The position numbers and the translations under genes were made by a program. A stretch of 64,000 nt of DNA from positions 61,387-125,386 of the forward strand of contig CAYVCQ010000011.1 in NCBI GenBank assembly GCA_964450405.1. Direction: 5' to 3'. Below, one piece after another: positions 8,933 to 18,853 of the stretch. Position 1 is the first letter of the stretch. Every line of letters begins with the position of its first letter. The stretch comes from WRGT01 sp964450405. Lineage in GTDB: Bacteria > Spirochaetota > UBA4802 > UBA5550. The notes beneath the pieces were generated by a model that was given only the letters and a program-made list of their open reading frames with translations, did no database searches and was not told the origin of the DNA.

Positions 8933-9835
8933 ATGACAACAAAAATCAAAAGAATTCTTGTGGTAATATTATTCATTTTTTCATTCATTTCATGTGAAGG
9001 GGTATTCTCTATTGATTCTTCTGAAGAAGAATCCTTTGATGATTCAAATCGTCCGGGGCTTGAGTATAATGCTGCCGGTAAATATTATTTTGTGAAACCC
9101 TGGAATTACGAAAAAGAGTATAATGCAAATAGGAGATACCCGCTGCTTGTATATCTCCATGGTTCGGGTCAGGGGAATTGGCTGGGAAACCTGTACTACA
9201 TGGGTATGGGATACCATTCCGGACTTCCTTATGCACAGGATCAATTGCAAACTGTTAAACCGTTTGAAAATAATAAGGATATAGCGGATAAGTTCAGACA
9301 AAATTATCCATGCTTCACATATGTTCCTGATGGAACCAGCGGCTTTGACATCGTAACACTGAGAGCACAGATAGAACAGCTCAAGAGTGATTATCGCATT
9401 GATACAGACCGTATATATTTAACCGGGTACTCCATGGGTGCTTATACGTCTTATCAGATGGCGGCGCAAAATACGGGACAGATGTTTGCCGGAGTTATCA
9501 TGTTGGCCGGGGGCGGAAGCAGCCTTCCGGATCCTGTTGTAAAGAAGACATCTATATGGTTAATGATTGGAGTGAATGATAGTCTGCTCTCTCAGGCAAG
9601 AAGTTTATATGAGTTTTTAAAAAATCACAGTTACAATGCCGGTGCACTGGAGATTGGAAAGTCCAATTATATGGTTGGTACCCATAGGGCAAATACAGTT
9701 ATTCTCAGGAAATTAAGCATTGAATTTGCAAGGAAAACAGAGTTTCCCGATGATGGCCATTCAATTTGGACATTTCCCTTTGAGGATCCCGATGTATACG
9801 AATGGTTATTCAGGCAGTCATTACTGAAAAGATAA
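8933..9835 (+). CDS. Lipoprotein alpha/beta-hydrolase (esterase/peptidase-like)
   Basis: The N-terminus is a lipoprotein signal ending FSFISC21, followed by an acidic linker of Ser, Glu and Asp. The catalytic part shows YLHGSGQG (75-81, oxyanion region), the nucleophile elbow G165-Y-S167-M-G169, and a late DDGHSIW that supplies the likely catalytic His. This arrangement fits the polyhydroxybutyrate-depolymerase / prolyl-oligopeptidase-like esterases that are anchored in the envelope. At 300 residues it is of normal length. It follows the barrel gene by 30 bases on the same strand. The substrate is not predictable; ester or peptide hydrolysis at the cell surface or in the periplasm is likely. 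Confidence 0.75.
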   Translation: MTTKIKRILVVILFIFSFISCEGVFSIDSSEEESFDDSNRPGLEYNAAGKYYFVKPWNYEKEYNANRRYPLLVYLHGSGQGNWLGNLYYMGMGYHSGLPYAQDQLQTVKPFENNKDIADKFRQNYPCFTYVPDGTSGFDIVTLRAQIEQLKSDYRIDTDRIYLTGYSMGAYTSYQMAAQNTGQMFAGVIMLAGGGSSLPDPVVKKTSIWLMIGVNDSLLSQARSLYEFLKNHSYNAGALEIGKSNYMVGTHRANTVILRKLSIEFARKTEFPDDGHSIWTFPFEDPDVYEWLFRQSLLKR

Positions 9836-10022
9836 CTATTGAGTCATTGTTTTGATTGATAATCTAATCAGTTTTTTTATCCACCCGGGAAGGGGTTGAT
9901 GAGATTGGTCCTTAATTGTAGCCTTGCAGCGGGCACGAGTCTGCATAATTGTCAAAATTAGAATTCCAAAAAATCCGGTGTCGTCGTTAAATGAATACTT
10001 CATCATGCCGGTTATAATCTGG

Positions 10023-11645
10023 TTAAATATGTTCCCGGGCGGTGTGGTCAGTATGGATGGCCAGATAGAGCGGCTGGTCGCCAATATTTATCATACTGGT
10101 GCTGACGCCGAGAGTGATGATGTGTCCATCATGATGATAGTGTTCGACCTCGAAACGGACAATTTCACCGGCCTGTAGTCTGCGAAGAACATCAGTGCGG
10201 GATTCCATTGTATTTTCTTTAAGTATATCCAGATCTCGGATGTCCATTCCTTTAATCTCATCAACCGTGTAGCCGTGCATCTCTGCAAAGGCCGGATTGA
10301 TTTCATATAATTTTCCATCAAGTGTCATGATAATAAGGCCTTCATTCATCTGGTTGAATAGGCTGCGATAGCGCAATTCACTTTCCGCTAATAATACTTC
10401 AGCTTTCTTACGGCCGGATATGTTCGCGGTAGTCATTGCGAGCTGACCCTTTTGAGGAGTGTAAAGATTAATTTCGGTATAGGTGTTCATCACCTGGCTG
10501 AAATTTTCAAAATGAAGGGGTGTTCCCGCAAGTACTGCTTCCGTCATTTTGTCTATCCAATACTGTTCTGTTTCGGGATAAACTTCCAGCAATGTTTTGC
10601 CTATCAGATCAGAGGCTTTTATACCTACATATTTTTCATATGCCTCGTTGACCATTATAAATCTGAAATCACAGGGCTTTCCTTCCTTGTCTGTAATAAC
10701 TTCATACATGGAGTTATAGGAATCCATATTAAGAAACTGTAAACGGTATTTTTCCTCACTTTTTAGCAGATCCTCATTGGTTCTGAGAAGTTCTTCATTG
10801 GTAGCTTCCATTTCTTCAATGGCTGAGGTTAATTCTTCATTAGCTGCAACTAGCTCTTCACTTTTTGTTTTGATAATTTCGTCGGCGAGTTTACGATCTG
10901 TAATGTCATGATAATTCAGCAGCACGCCTTTTATAACCGGGTCATTTACAAGATTGGTGGCGGTAAGTGAAATTGATTTATAACTGCCATCTTTACATTT
11001 ATATCTATGCTCGATACTTTGGCTTGAGTTATCTTTCTCAATAAGTTTATTAAATAATTTCTGAACATGTTCAAAGTCATCGGGATGAACCGTAAGCCTG
11101 CCGTCGGTATCTAAAAGTTCTTCCGGTTTCCAGCCGAACCATTTTACAATATTCGGGCTTGTATATTTTATGACTCCATCTGGAGTGATTATGCTGATTA
11201 TGTCAGAGATATTAGCTATCATGGCTTTCTGTTTAAGTTCACTCTCACCGATTTTTCTATTAGCGTAAAATAGTTTAAACGCCATCTTAATCGAAGCATC
11301 GAGAACTGTAATCCCGGAATTCTTAACTACATAACCGTATGAAGTGATTTTCTCAGTTTTTTCAACAACTGCGGGTTCTGTATGACTTGATAGAAACACA
11401 ACTGGTATATCCCTGTCTTTGAGAATTATTCCGGCTGCTTCAGTACCGTCAATACCCGATCCAAGATCTATATCCATAAGGATAAGATCGATAATATTAT
11501 CCTCAGTGAAAAGTTCAATGGCTTTTTCTCCGCTATTTGCCGTGACGATGCTATAGCCGTATTTTTCAAGGGTCATTTTCTGACTGATTGCCAGAATAGC
11601 TTCATCTTCAACCAGGAGAATTGTTTTTTTATTTTCATCGCTCAT
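10023..11645 (-). CDS. Receiver-PAS-PAS-PAS signalling protein without a kinase domain
   Basis: The ATG at 11645 has an AAAGG ribosome site 12 bases upstream and is preferred over an in-frame GTG at 11690. Counting from this ATG, residues 1-125 form a receiver (ILLVEDEA start, phospho-Asp in LILMDIDLG, conserved Lys in VVKNSG). Three PAS domains follow (about 140-265, 305-425 and 430-540), linked by a coiled coil of repeated ATNEELLRTNEDLLKSEE type. Such proteins usually continue into an HWE or HisKA kinase, but this one stops at TAREHI followed by TAA. The 180 bases beyond contain no recognisable kinase in any frame. It may act by protein contact, or it may be a truncated kinase. Confidence 0.8.
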   Translation of the reverse strand: MSDENKKTILLVEDEAILAISQKMTLEKYGYSIVTANSGEKAIELFTEDNIIDLILMDIDLGSGIDGTEAAGIILKDRDIPVVFLSSHTEPAVVEKTEKITSYGYVVKNSGITVLDASIKMAFKLFYANRKIGESELKQKAMIANISDIISIITPDGVIKYTSPNIVKWFGWKPEELLDTDGRLTVHPDDFEHVQKLFNKLIEKDNSSQSIEHRYKCKDGSYKSISLTATNLVNDPVIKGVLLNYHDITDRKLADEIIKTKSEELVAANEELTSAIEEMEATNEELLRTNEDLLKSEEKYRLQFLNMDSYNSMYEVITDKEGKPCDFRFIMVNEAYEKYVGIKASDLIGKTLLEVYPETEQYWIDKMTEAVLAGTPLHFENFSQVMNTYTEINLYTPQKGQLAMTTANISGRKKAEVLLAESELRYRSLFNQMNEGLIIMTLDGKLYEINPAFAEMHGYTVDEIKGMDIRDLDILKENTMESRTDVLRRLQAGEIVRFEVEHYHHDGHIITLGVSTSMINIGDQPLYLAIHTDHTAREHI

Positions 11646-11890
11646 ACTTATATTGCCTTTGTTTAATGAATAATTCCCGAACCGATACACATGTTATTGT
11701 TCACCGGACACTTTTATTCTGAAAGCCCATGTATCTCAGAGGTAGAAGTAAGATCTAAATTTATCAAATACTAAGATTTTCACGTGCAATTGATTTATCA
11801 TGACTTCAATGATAATATATTTAAAATTCCGCTAATTTCAATAAAAAAATAAGTTTATGTCCGGCAATTTACTTCGTTGAATAAATGAGT

Positions 11891-11968
11891 CTATTCACTC
11901 AAAACTTCATCGAGAAGATAAAGAATTGCCGGTTCATCATCAACCGCGAGGATATGATATTTATTCAT
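11891..11968 (-). pseudogene. Truncated response-regulator receiver (25 codons)
   Basis: On the minus strand an ATG at 11968, preceded by a good GGAG site, opens MNKYHILAVDDEPAILYLLD, the exact start of a receiver domain with its acidic pocket, but a TAG stops it after 25 codons. No receiver sequence continues in another frame. It sits 26 bases after the end of the complete receiver gene, so it looks like the stump of a deleted response-regulator or hybrid-kinase gene. The remaining 245 bases to the next gene show nothing coding. Confidence 0.7.
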
Positions 11969-11994
11969 TATGACTCCGTTGTTCAATTTTATAT

Positions 11995-12390
11995 CTATGA
12001 CTTATTGTTAAGATCATTTAATTGTTTATCTTTTAAAGCTTTTTCAACACGGTTTTTTAATTCTTCTTCATTGAATGGTTTACCTATAAAATCTGAACCG
12101 CCGGCATTGACTGCGTGGAGTACATCGATTTTTGTATTTCGTACTGTTAAAAAAATAACAGGTATATTTTTTGTAGCGGGGTTGTTTTTTAATTCTTTTG
12201 TAAGTTCGAAGCCATCCTGATCGGGGAGGTTGATATCCATTAATATAATATCCGGAACAAAGGTTTTTAAAACTTCACGCATTTTGGCGCCATCTGCAAC
12301 TCCATTAACTTCATAATCTTCATCGAATATCTCCTGGAGGAGAAATCTGTTAGGATAAAGATCATCAACTATTAATATTTTCTTTTTCAT
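11995..12390 (-). CDS. Single-domain response regulator
   Basis: This 131-residue protein is one receiver domain: acidic pair D9-D10, phospho-acceptor D52 in LMDINLPDQDG, Thr in IFLTVRN, and Lys in IGKPFNEEE. There is no output domain, so it acts as a phosphorelay shuttle or by binding a target. It lies 39 bases downstream of the hybrid kinase on the same strand, which is the most likely phosphodonor. Confidence 0.92.
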   Translation of the reverse strand: MKKKILIVDDLYPNRFLLQEIFDEDYEVNGVADGAKMREVLKTFVPDIILMDINLPDQDGFELTKELKNNPATKNIPVIFLTVRNTKIDVLHAVNAGGSDFIGKPFNEEELKNRVEKALKDKQLNDLNNKS

Positions 12391-12429
12391 TGTAATAGCT
12401 CCGATGTATGCTGTGATTTTTCACGATTA

Positions 12430-14346
12430 TTATTTGAATCTTTCTATTATGTCAATAAGTTGTTCCCGGTTAACTGGTTTTGTAATAAAATATTTAAATC
12501 CCCATTCAAGTATTTTCTTTTTATCTTCAGGCATAGCCATAGCTGTAACAGCAATTACCGGTACATTACTGTTTATAATTTTCATTTCGTCGAAAACCAT
12601 GTAGCCATCTATGCCGGGCATCATTATATCCAGCAGTACAATATCGTATTGATTATTTCTAAAGAGTTCAATTGCCTCTGCGCCGTCTGAGGCATATGAC
12701 AATTTGTAATGGCCGTCAAGCATATGTCTCAAAGTTTCCCTGCTGATATATTCATTGTCAACTATCAGCACATTACTGCCGCTGATTTGATATTCCGTTT
12801 CATGTTCAGTTATAGTTTTATTAATATCTGATTGATGCGCATTACTATTCTGATCCTGAACTCCGGGAAGCATCAGGCGTGCGACTGTACCTTTTCCTTT
12901 TTCGCTCTCAATTTCAATAATACCATTCATTAACTCTGCCATACTTTTGCAAAGTGCAAGACCAAGACCTGAACCGCTATATTCCCTGGTAATCGAATCA
13001 TCTGCCTGATAAAATGGTTCAAAAATATACTGAAGCTGATTTTCTGTTATACCTATTCCTGTATCGGTTACTTCAAAAATAGATTTATCTTCATCAATTT
13101 TTATCTTTAGAACGATTGAACCTGCTTTTGTGAATTTTGCGGCATTCCCAAGAAGATTAAATAATATTCTATATATTTTATCTTTATCATAAAAAAGAAA
13201 TTTGTCGGCATCTTCAGTCTTTATTGAGAATACAATATCGCAACTTTTCAGCAGCAGCGGCATAGTCTGATTTACCATGGACATAAAATCGCTTAACTTA
13301 AACCATGAACTTGAAACATCCATTTTTTGAGCTTCAATTCTTGAAAGATCAAGAAGATCATTTATAAGATTGAGAAGACGTTCACCGCTTTCATGGATAA
13401 GACGAAGGCCCTCTTTGAATCGTTCATTTGTATCGGTATATTTCTTTACCAGTACACCCGAAATGCCGATGATCGCATTCATGGGTGTACGCAGGTCGTG
13501 ACTCATATTAGCAAGAAATGTGCTCTTTGCTTTATTTGCCGCTTCAGCCATCTCTTTTGCGATTATGATCCAGGATTCCACCTCTTTTCTTTCTGTAATA
13601 TCGGAATGTGTACCCGCAGCCCGTAATGGTGTGTCGTTACTGTCACGTTCAAAAACCCGCCCTCTGTCATGAACCCATACCCAGTTTCCGTTTTTATGTT
13701 TCATCCGTATCTCTGCGTCATAAAATTCTGTCTCACCGGAAAAATGCCGTTCAAGCTCTTTATTTGAAATAATAAGATCATCGGGATGAGCAAATTTTAT
13801 CCATGTGTCTATATTTACAGGTTTGAGTTCATCAAGAGTATAGCCGATAATCCCGGCCCATCTTTCATTAATGATAAGTTCACCGGTGTTAATCCTCCAG
13901 TCCCATGAACCAACATTCATCCCTTTTATAACCAGATCAAGGCGTTCGCTTATTTCCTTTAATTCGGTAATATCTCTACCGATTGACTGAATTTCATCAA
14001 TATTACCATCAGAGTCAAAAAGAGCCCGGTCCGTCCACTGTTGCCACCTTGCGCCCCCTTCTGGCAATATTACCTTATGTTCATAAGTTATATTCGGATT
14101 TTCAGCTGAAAGTGAGTTTATTCGTTTAACCACAATACTCTGTTCTTCGGCGGGGATAAATGTTAACCAGTTATTTTCAATCAGTTCTTCAAATCTGACA
14201 TTGAAATATGTGCAATAAGATTTATTAACAAAAGTAATTTTATAATCCGGGGTAAATCTGCAGATAAGATCAGGCAGGTCATCAACAATTGCCCTGTATA
14301 TTGACTCGCTCTCTTCGAGCTGACGGTTAAGTTTTTCATTTATCAT
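12430..14346 (-). CDS. Hybrid histidine kinase (PAS-PAS-HisKA-HATPase-REC), cytoplasmic
   Basis: The order is PAS (about 12-130), PAS with PAC (about 135-258), HisKA with H283 in LANMSHDLRTPMNAIIG, HATPase (N box FNLLGNAAKFTK, G boxes TDTGIGI and GSGLGLAL), and a C-terminal receiver with D573 in VLLDIMMPG. No membrane segments are present, so it is a soluble sensor reading an internal signal through the PAS domains. The attached receiver and the separate receiver gene just downstream suggest a phosphorelay. The start at 14346 is the only reasonable ATG near the first PAS. Confidence 0.93.
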   Translation of the reverse strand: MINEKLNRQLEESESIYRAIVDDLPDLICRFTPDYKITFVNKSYCTYFNVRFEELIENNWLTFIPAEEQSIVVKRINSLSAENPNITYEHKVILPEGGARWQQWTDRALFDSDGNIDEIQSIGRDITELKEISERLDLVIKGMNVGSWDWRINTGELIINERWAGIIGYTLDELKPVNIDTWIKFAHPDDLIISNKELERHFSGETEFYDAEIRMKHKNGNWVWVHDRGRVFERDSNDTPLRAAGTHSDITERKEVESWIIIAKEMAEAANKAKSTFLANMSHDLRTPMNAIIGISGVLVKKYTDTNERFKEGLRLIHESGERLLNLINDLLDLSRIEAQKMDVSSSWFKLSDFMSMVNQTMPLLLKSCDIVFSIKTEDADKFLFYDKDKIYRILFNLLGNAAKFTKAGSIVLKIKIDEDKSIFEVTDTGIGITENQLQYIFEPFYQADDSITREYSGSGLGLALCKSMAELMNGIIEIESEKGKGTVARLMLPGVQDQNSNAHQSDINKTITEHETEYQISGSNVLIVDNEYISRETLRHMLDGHYKLSYASDGAEAIELFRNNQYDIVLLDIMMPGIDGYMVFDEMKIINSNVPVIAVTAMAMPEDKKKILEWGFKYFITKPVNREQLIDIIERFK

Positions 14347-14647
14347 AGATTTAATATATCTTTTTATGAGGTTTAATCAACAATAAAATAAGTAATTATC
14401 TGACCTCACCCGCATGGCAGATTTCAAAAGAAGCCGCACATTTTCATCTGCGAAGCAGAGGTAGTGCCGTGGTTATGACCGTCTACAGCAATGGACGGGA
14501 CATTAAAATATTGAGGCATATTTTTCATTTTACGTTTCCCCTTTTATTAGTTATATTGTAGAATATTGCGAAGATATCTTTTAGATATATTTGATATTTT
14601 TACTCTTTTAATGAGTTCCCGGTTATTTTGTGTGAGGTTATTGAATA
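14347..14647. other. Divergent promoter region
   Basis: These 301 bases lie between two divergently transcribed kinases and should contain both promoters. I found no convincing -35/-10 pair, palindrome or ORF. Confidence 0.4.
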
Positions 14648-16312
14648 ATGATTAAAAAATCATCCACGTTTCTGCAGGCGGTGTTTTCTCCTATTGTTTA
14701 TGGTGATTCGGAACGTGTACGCACGGCAAGTCTTCTATATTACTTAATTCTGACTTTAATGATCGGATTTCTGGTTATTTCATTGATAGGAATGGCAATC
14801 GGTAGCAGAAGGATTTCTGCTGTTTCGCTCGGAGCATTTATTATATTTATCATTCCTTTCCGTCTTCTGAAAAACAAACAGATATTTCTCTCATCATTTA
14901 TAACTGTCTGTACACTCATGATAATAGGACTCTACTCGATATATACCGGGGACGGGATCCACGATGTTGTAATGATGATGTTTCCTGTTGTTTTTTTACT
15001 CTCCAGTCTTCTTCTCAATCGCAAAGCATCGATTCTTCTCTCGTTTGCGGCGCTGATAGGGGTTTCCGCAGTTGGCATAGGCGAATTTACCGGAAGAATC
15101 CATACAACATTTTCTGAGATGGTGACTTTTGCTGATCCTGTGTTAGTTGCGGGTATTGCGCTTATAACTATTATGATTATACATCTGTTAACCGGTAATC
15201 TTCTTTCCATTCTCAATACAGCGCAGCAGTCCGAGAAAAACTACAAAGAAATATTCAATGCGACATCCGAAGCGATTTTTATTTTCGATCGTTCAGGAGC
15301 TATTCAGGATATGAACAACTCCGCCGCCGAAATGTTCGGATACAGCAGAGAGCAGCTCCAAAGTCTTGGATCGGATATTATATTTACTGATACTTCAGCA
15401 AATCCTGTCGTAAACCCCTACGAGATACTGAGGCAGGAAACTGAAAAGAAGCTATTGTTTGATTGGATCGGGCATCGGCAGAACGGGGAGGAATTCCGTG
15501 TGGAGGTTTCCATCGGATCAACATCTATAGGTGAAATGGGATGCGTGCTTGTAGTTGTGCGGGATATCGATGAAAGATACAGACTCGAGGAGATGCTGCA
15601 TCAAAGCGAGAAAATGAGTGCACTTGGAGAATTGGCAAGCGGAATAACGCACGATTTCAGAAACCAGCTTGCCGGAATAATAGGGATTGCATCTTTGCTC
15701 AAGCAGAAGGTAACCGATCCGAAGATTTCGAAATATATCGATATGATACTGCAGGGTGGAGAGTGCGCAAAAAATCTGACTCAACAGCTGTTATATTTTG
15801 CCCATAAACCGGAGGCGCAGCCTGAGAGGGTGAATGTGCAAAGTGTTATGGAGTCAATTGTTCAGATGATATCCAGAAGTTTTGATAAAAAATACAAGGT
15901 GACTAAGGAATTTAGTGCTCCTGATTCTATAATACTTGGAGATCCGGGGCGATTACAGAATGCGGTATTGAATCTTGCAATGAACGCCCGCGATGCAATG
16001 CCCGATGGAGGCACCATTGACTTCTCTGTTACTGAAACAATCCTTGATACTGAAAGCCATCATTTTAAATCCGATTTGCTTGCAGAGGGGCGCTATGTTA
16101 CTCTTTCGGTTGCCGACTCGGGAAGCGGAATTCCGGAGCACCTGAGGGCGAAAATATTTGAACCTTTTTTTACCACAAAACCTCGCGACAAAGGTACGGG
16201 GATGGGACTTGCGGCGGTATATGGTACGGCAAAGGAATATGGCGGCGCAATTGTAGTTGAAAGCGAACCGGGGAAAGGGTCAGTGTTCCGGTTATTTCTG
16301 CCTATCCTGTAA
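14648..16312 (+). CDS. Membrane sensor histidine kinase (5-6 TM, PAS, NtrB-like transmitter)
   Basis: Hydrophobic segments at about 28-50, 56-72, 79-99, 106-124, 128-145 and 166-190 form a membrane sensor. A PAS domain follows (about 198-310), then the transmitter with H335 in GELASGITHDFRNQ, the NtrB-type H-box with D-F-x-N after the His. The HATPase has NLAMNARDAMPDGG, VADSGSGIP and KGTGMGLAAVYG. It ends without a receiver. Kinases of this class often partner with NtrC-type regulators, but none is adjacent. Its ligand is unknown. It is transcribed away from the receiver/hybrid-kinase block. Confidence 0.92.
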   Translation: MIKKSSTFLQAVFSPIVYGDSERVRTASLLYYLILTLMIGFLVISLIGMAIGSRRISAVSLGAFIIFIIPFRLLKNKQIFLSSFITVCTLMIIGLYSIYTGDGIHDVVMMMFPVVFLLSSLLLNRKASILLSFAALIGVSAVGIGEFTGRIHTTFSEMVTFADPVLVAGIALITIMIIHLLTGNLLSILNTAQQSEKNYKEIFNATSEAIFIFDRSGAIQDMNNSAAEMFGYSREQLQSLGSDIIFTDTSANPVVNPYEILRQETEKKLLFDWIGHRQNGEEFRVEVSIGSTSIGEMGCVLVVVRDIDERYRLEEMLHQSEKMSALGELASGITHDFRNQLAGIIGIASLLKQKVTDPKISKYIDMILQGGECAKNLTQQLLYFAHKPEAQPERVNVQSVMESIVQMISRSFDKKYKVTKEFSAPDSIILGDPGRLQNAVLNLAMNARDAMPDGGTIDFSVTETILDTESHHFKSDLLAEGRYVTLSVADSGSGIPEHLRAKIFEPFFTTKPRDKGTGMGLAAVYGTAKEYGGAIVVESEPGKGSVFRLFLPIL

Positions 16313-16578
16313 AATTAAATTTACATAGTAATTTGCAGTTTACTAAAAATATAAGACGCAAAATAAACGGTGTTAACGATTGCGCTGAATATGATTATAG
16401 CACCGGAGTCCTGGAGGGAGCCGGTCAATATATCAGGCGATGTATTGGCGTGCGTTGGAATAAATAGTAATGCTGAATGCCCTGCAGATAAATATTATTA
16501 TTTTAGGTTGACACCGGATCTTTCAGTATAAACTCTCAGAGGATTAACTCATTTTTAATATAAGGAAGGAAAAGAAAT

Positions 16579-16845
16579 ATGTTTGAATATTTAATTATGG
16601 CAATTTTGCTGATGTCATTTGGCGGATATTTTTTATACAGAAATATTTCATTCTATAGGAGTGAAGCAAAATTTATTAGATATCTTGAAACAAGCAGTAA
16701 AGCAAAACTATGGGTAGCCAAACTCGGAATGGATAGAACAGCCTATTTAACGAAAAAGTATTTTCTTCCGATTGGAATTGTTGTTGCTCTGATGCTGTTT
16801 GCAGCGGGATTGGCAAATTTTGTATTTCTATTTTTACAAGATTAA
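16579..16845 (+). CDS. Small two-helix membrane protein, unknown function
   Basis: This 88-residue ORF has a strong AAGGAAGG ribosome site. Hydrophobic helices at about 3-23 and 66-87 flank a basic middle (YRSEAKFIRYLETSSKAK) that probably faces the cytoplasm. I do not recognise the family. Composition and ribosome site support a real gene. It stands alone between the membrane kinase and the ABC transporter. Confidence 0.6.
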   Translation: MFEYLIMAILLMSFGGYFLYRNISFYRSEAKFIRYLETSSKAKLWVAKLGMDRTAYLTKKYFLPIGIVVALMLFAAGLANFVFLFLQD

Positions 16846-16957
16846 ACTTTTTGAACTTTGTTAACAGCGGTTTGCGGACATCCGGCAGTTTACGTGACTA
16901 TTTAAAAACCGGAGGTATTGTATCTTTGGTGTGCATTGATCATAATATATAAAACTC

Positions 16958-16987
16958 TTGACATTTATAAAGAATAAATCCTATTTA
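16958..16987 (+). promoter_or_regulatory. Sigma-70-like promoter for the ABC transporter
   Basis: TTGACA at 16958-16963 and TATTTA at 16982-16987 are spaced by 18 bases and lie about 130 bases upstream of the ABC ATPase start at 17115. Confidence 0.5.
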
Positions 16988-17114
16988 TAGTAACAGATGT
17001 TTGATTTATATATTGTCCGTTGTAAAAATTGATTATCTCCGGAGCCTGTCATTTAAAGACCTGTATGCAGATTGCCGTACTTCCGGAAAACTAAAATATT
17101 TCGAGAATAAAAAT

Positions 17115-17819
17115 ATGATTAAAATTGACTCAGCAACTAAAAAGTACGGATCACTCACTGCTGTTGATTCCGTATCATTTGAGGTTCGAAGGGGTGAATA
17201 TTTTGCGCTTCTGGGTCCAAATGGAGCGGGGAAAACTACTATTGTGAAAATGCTCCTGAATTTCACAACACCAACCCTTGGACAGGTTTATATCGATGGT
17301 ATTGCCTCTGATAAAACCGCTGCCCGTGCCGGGATTGGATACCTGTCAGAAAATCACAGGATATCCCCGCATATTTCAGGTTATGAGTATCTGGCACGTT
17401 GTGCTGATTATATCGGGCTTACAAAAGCTGAAGCGAAAGAACAGATAATGGAAATAGTAAACATTGTCGGCATGACAGGCAAAGAACGTAATCTTTCAAA
17501 AACTTATAGTAAGGGAATGGTTCAGCGAATCGGACTTGGTGCGTGTCTGCTGGGGAAATCGAAGGTGCTTATTCTTGACGAACCTACTTCGGGACTTGAT
17601 CCTATAGGTATCCGTGAAATCCGTGTGATTCTTGAAAATCTCCGCAAAGATGGTATGACGGTTCTTTTAAACTCACATCTATTATCTGAGGTTGAAAAAG
17701 TCTGCGATACTGCTGCAATTATTAGAAATGGGAAACTGCTGGTAAAAGATAAGATTACATCCATTGTTAAAGATGGTGAAAATCTCGAAGATGTCTTTAT
17801 CCGGTATATACAGGGTTAA
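17115..17819 (+). CDS. ABC transporter ATP-binding protein
   Basis: I chose the ATG at 17115 because the family starts just before TKKYGSLTAVDSVSFEV; the longer frame to 17001 adds an unrelated 38 residues and would begin close to the proposed promoter. The protein has Walker A GPNGAGKTT, a signature-like YSKGMVQR in place of LSGGQ, and Walker B VLILDEPTSGLDP followed by the H-loop LLNSH. At 234 residues it is one nucleotide-binding domain of the ABC-2 (CcmA/NatA-like) exporter group. The permease begins 2 bases after its stop. The substrate is unknown; drug, lipid or metal-related export are all possible. Confidence 0.92.
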   Translation: MIKIDSATKKYGSLTAVDSVSFEVRRGEYFALLGPNGAGKTTIVKMLLNFTTPTLGQVYIDGIASDKTAARAGIGYLSENHRISPHISGYEYLARCADYIGLTKAEAKEQIMEIVNIVGMTGKERNLSKTYSKGMVQRIGLGACLLGKSKVLILDEPTSGLDPIGIREIRVILENLRKDGMTVLLNSHLLSEVEKVCDTAAIIRNGKLLVKDKITSIVKDGENLEDVFIRYIQG

Positions 17820-17820
17820 T

Positions 17821-18657
17821 ATGAATAAAATTAAAATTATAAAGCATATATTACGGCATACCATAACCGATCAGGTGAAACAGAAAAGTTTTATCGTTAT
17901 ATCTGTTCTTTGCGGATTTTTTGTTCTTGGAATTAAAAGCTGTTATCAGGGAAATTATACAATTAACGGGCAGCAGGTTGACGGAGGGACAGTCGCATTA
18001 AAGGCGTCAATAGTAATGTTCGGAATTGTTGCCACCGGTTCGATGATGATTGCTGCGCTTTTCTCGATGAGGATAATAAAGCGCGAAAGGAATGACGGCA
18101 CGCAGAGTATGATTTTATCAAAGCCCGTTTCACGTGATCAATATATTACCGGTAAACTTCTTGGCCTCTGGATCATTACCTCTCTGTTTATGTTTGTACT
18201 TCATGGAGTTATCTTTGCTATCGGATACTTGAATACAGGGGTGGCGATGCCGGAGTTTATGCTTGCTTCGCTTATATGCACGGGAGATCTTCTCTTTGTT
18301 ATCAGCTTTGTTATGCTGTTGTCTATTTATCTGCCGGATTTTGCCTGCTTTATAATAATATCCGCTCTGGGTATTTTCAGTTTTATCGGCGACGGTGTTT
18401 ATTCGGTAAGTCAGAATACAATGGTGCAGGAGGCTGTTGCAATGAATGCCTCGAAGCTCCCGGATATATCCATATGGAAAATACTTTATTATATATCGCC
18501 GAAGCTTTCGACTGTTCAGTTCTTTTCATCTTCGTTTATCTCTCATGAAACATTCAGTTATGCCGGTCCGTTGCACCCGATTATTAACATTGGGCTGTAT
18601 TGTATTATAAGTGTAGGGCTATTATTGTTTCTATTCAGAAAGCAGGATATTGCTTAG
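17821..18657 (+). CDS. ABC-2 family permease
   Basis: The start at 17821 lies directly after the ATPase stop; an upstream in-frame ATG at 17764 would overlap the ATPase and is less likely. The 278 residues contain about six hydrophobic helices (near 23-40, 68-88, 112-135, 150-172, 176-196 and 250-270). KRERNDGTQSMILSKPVSR in the first cytoplasmic loop is typical of ABC-2 permeases. It pairs with the preceding ATPase as a half-transporter dimer in the inner membrane. The extracytoplasmic loop after helix 1 holds YQGNYTINGQQVDGG. Confidence 0.85.
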   Translation: MNKIKIIKHILRHTITDQVKQKSFIVISVLCGFFVLGIKSCYQGNYTINGQQVDGGTVALKASIVMFGIVATGSMMIAALFSMRIIKRERNDGTQSMILSKPVSRDQYITGKLLGLWIITSLFMFVLHGVIFAIGYLNTGVAMPEFMLASLICTGDLLFVISFVMLLSIYLPDFACFIIISALGIFSFIGDGVYSVSQNTMVQEAVAMNASKLPDISIWKILYYISPKLSTVQFFSSSFISHETFSYAGPLHPIINIGLYCIISVGLLLFLFRKQDIA

Positions 18658-18853
18658 GTTGTTTTAATAAGTTTATAACCTTTTTAAGTTATATATACTG
18701 CTTTCTGCTGTACACTTTTTTGTCCATCAGTAAGGCTTTTCGGCAAAACTCAGAATAAAGCAATTATGGCCATGTCCTCCCCTCGGCCGCTTTTGAAAAT
18801 TAAGATAATGGATTCATCGAAAAAAGATTGACAAAATAATATTATAAATTTAA

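Noticed and set aside
9836..10084. 82-codon frame that could be a frameshifted end of the receiver-PAS protein
   Set aside because: It does not resemble a kinase or any PAS-linked output, so a frameshift could not be supported.
16313..16578. Open stretch after the membrane kinase (reads GVNDCAEYDYSTGVLEGAGQ)
   Set aside because: No start codon or ribosome site and no family match; it may be chance. The TTGACA/TATAAA pair at 16508-16532 has only 13 bases of spacing and was not called a promoter.
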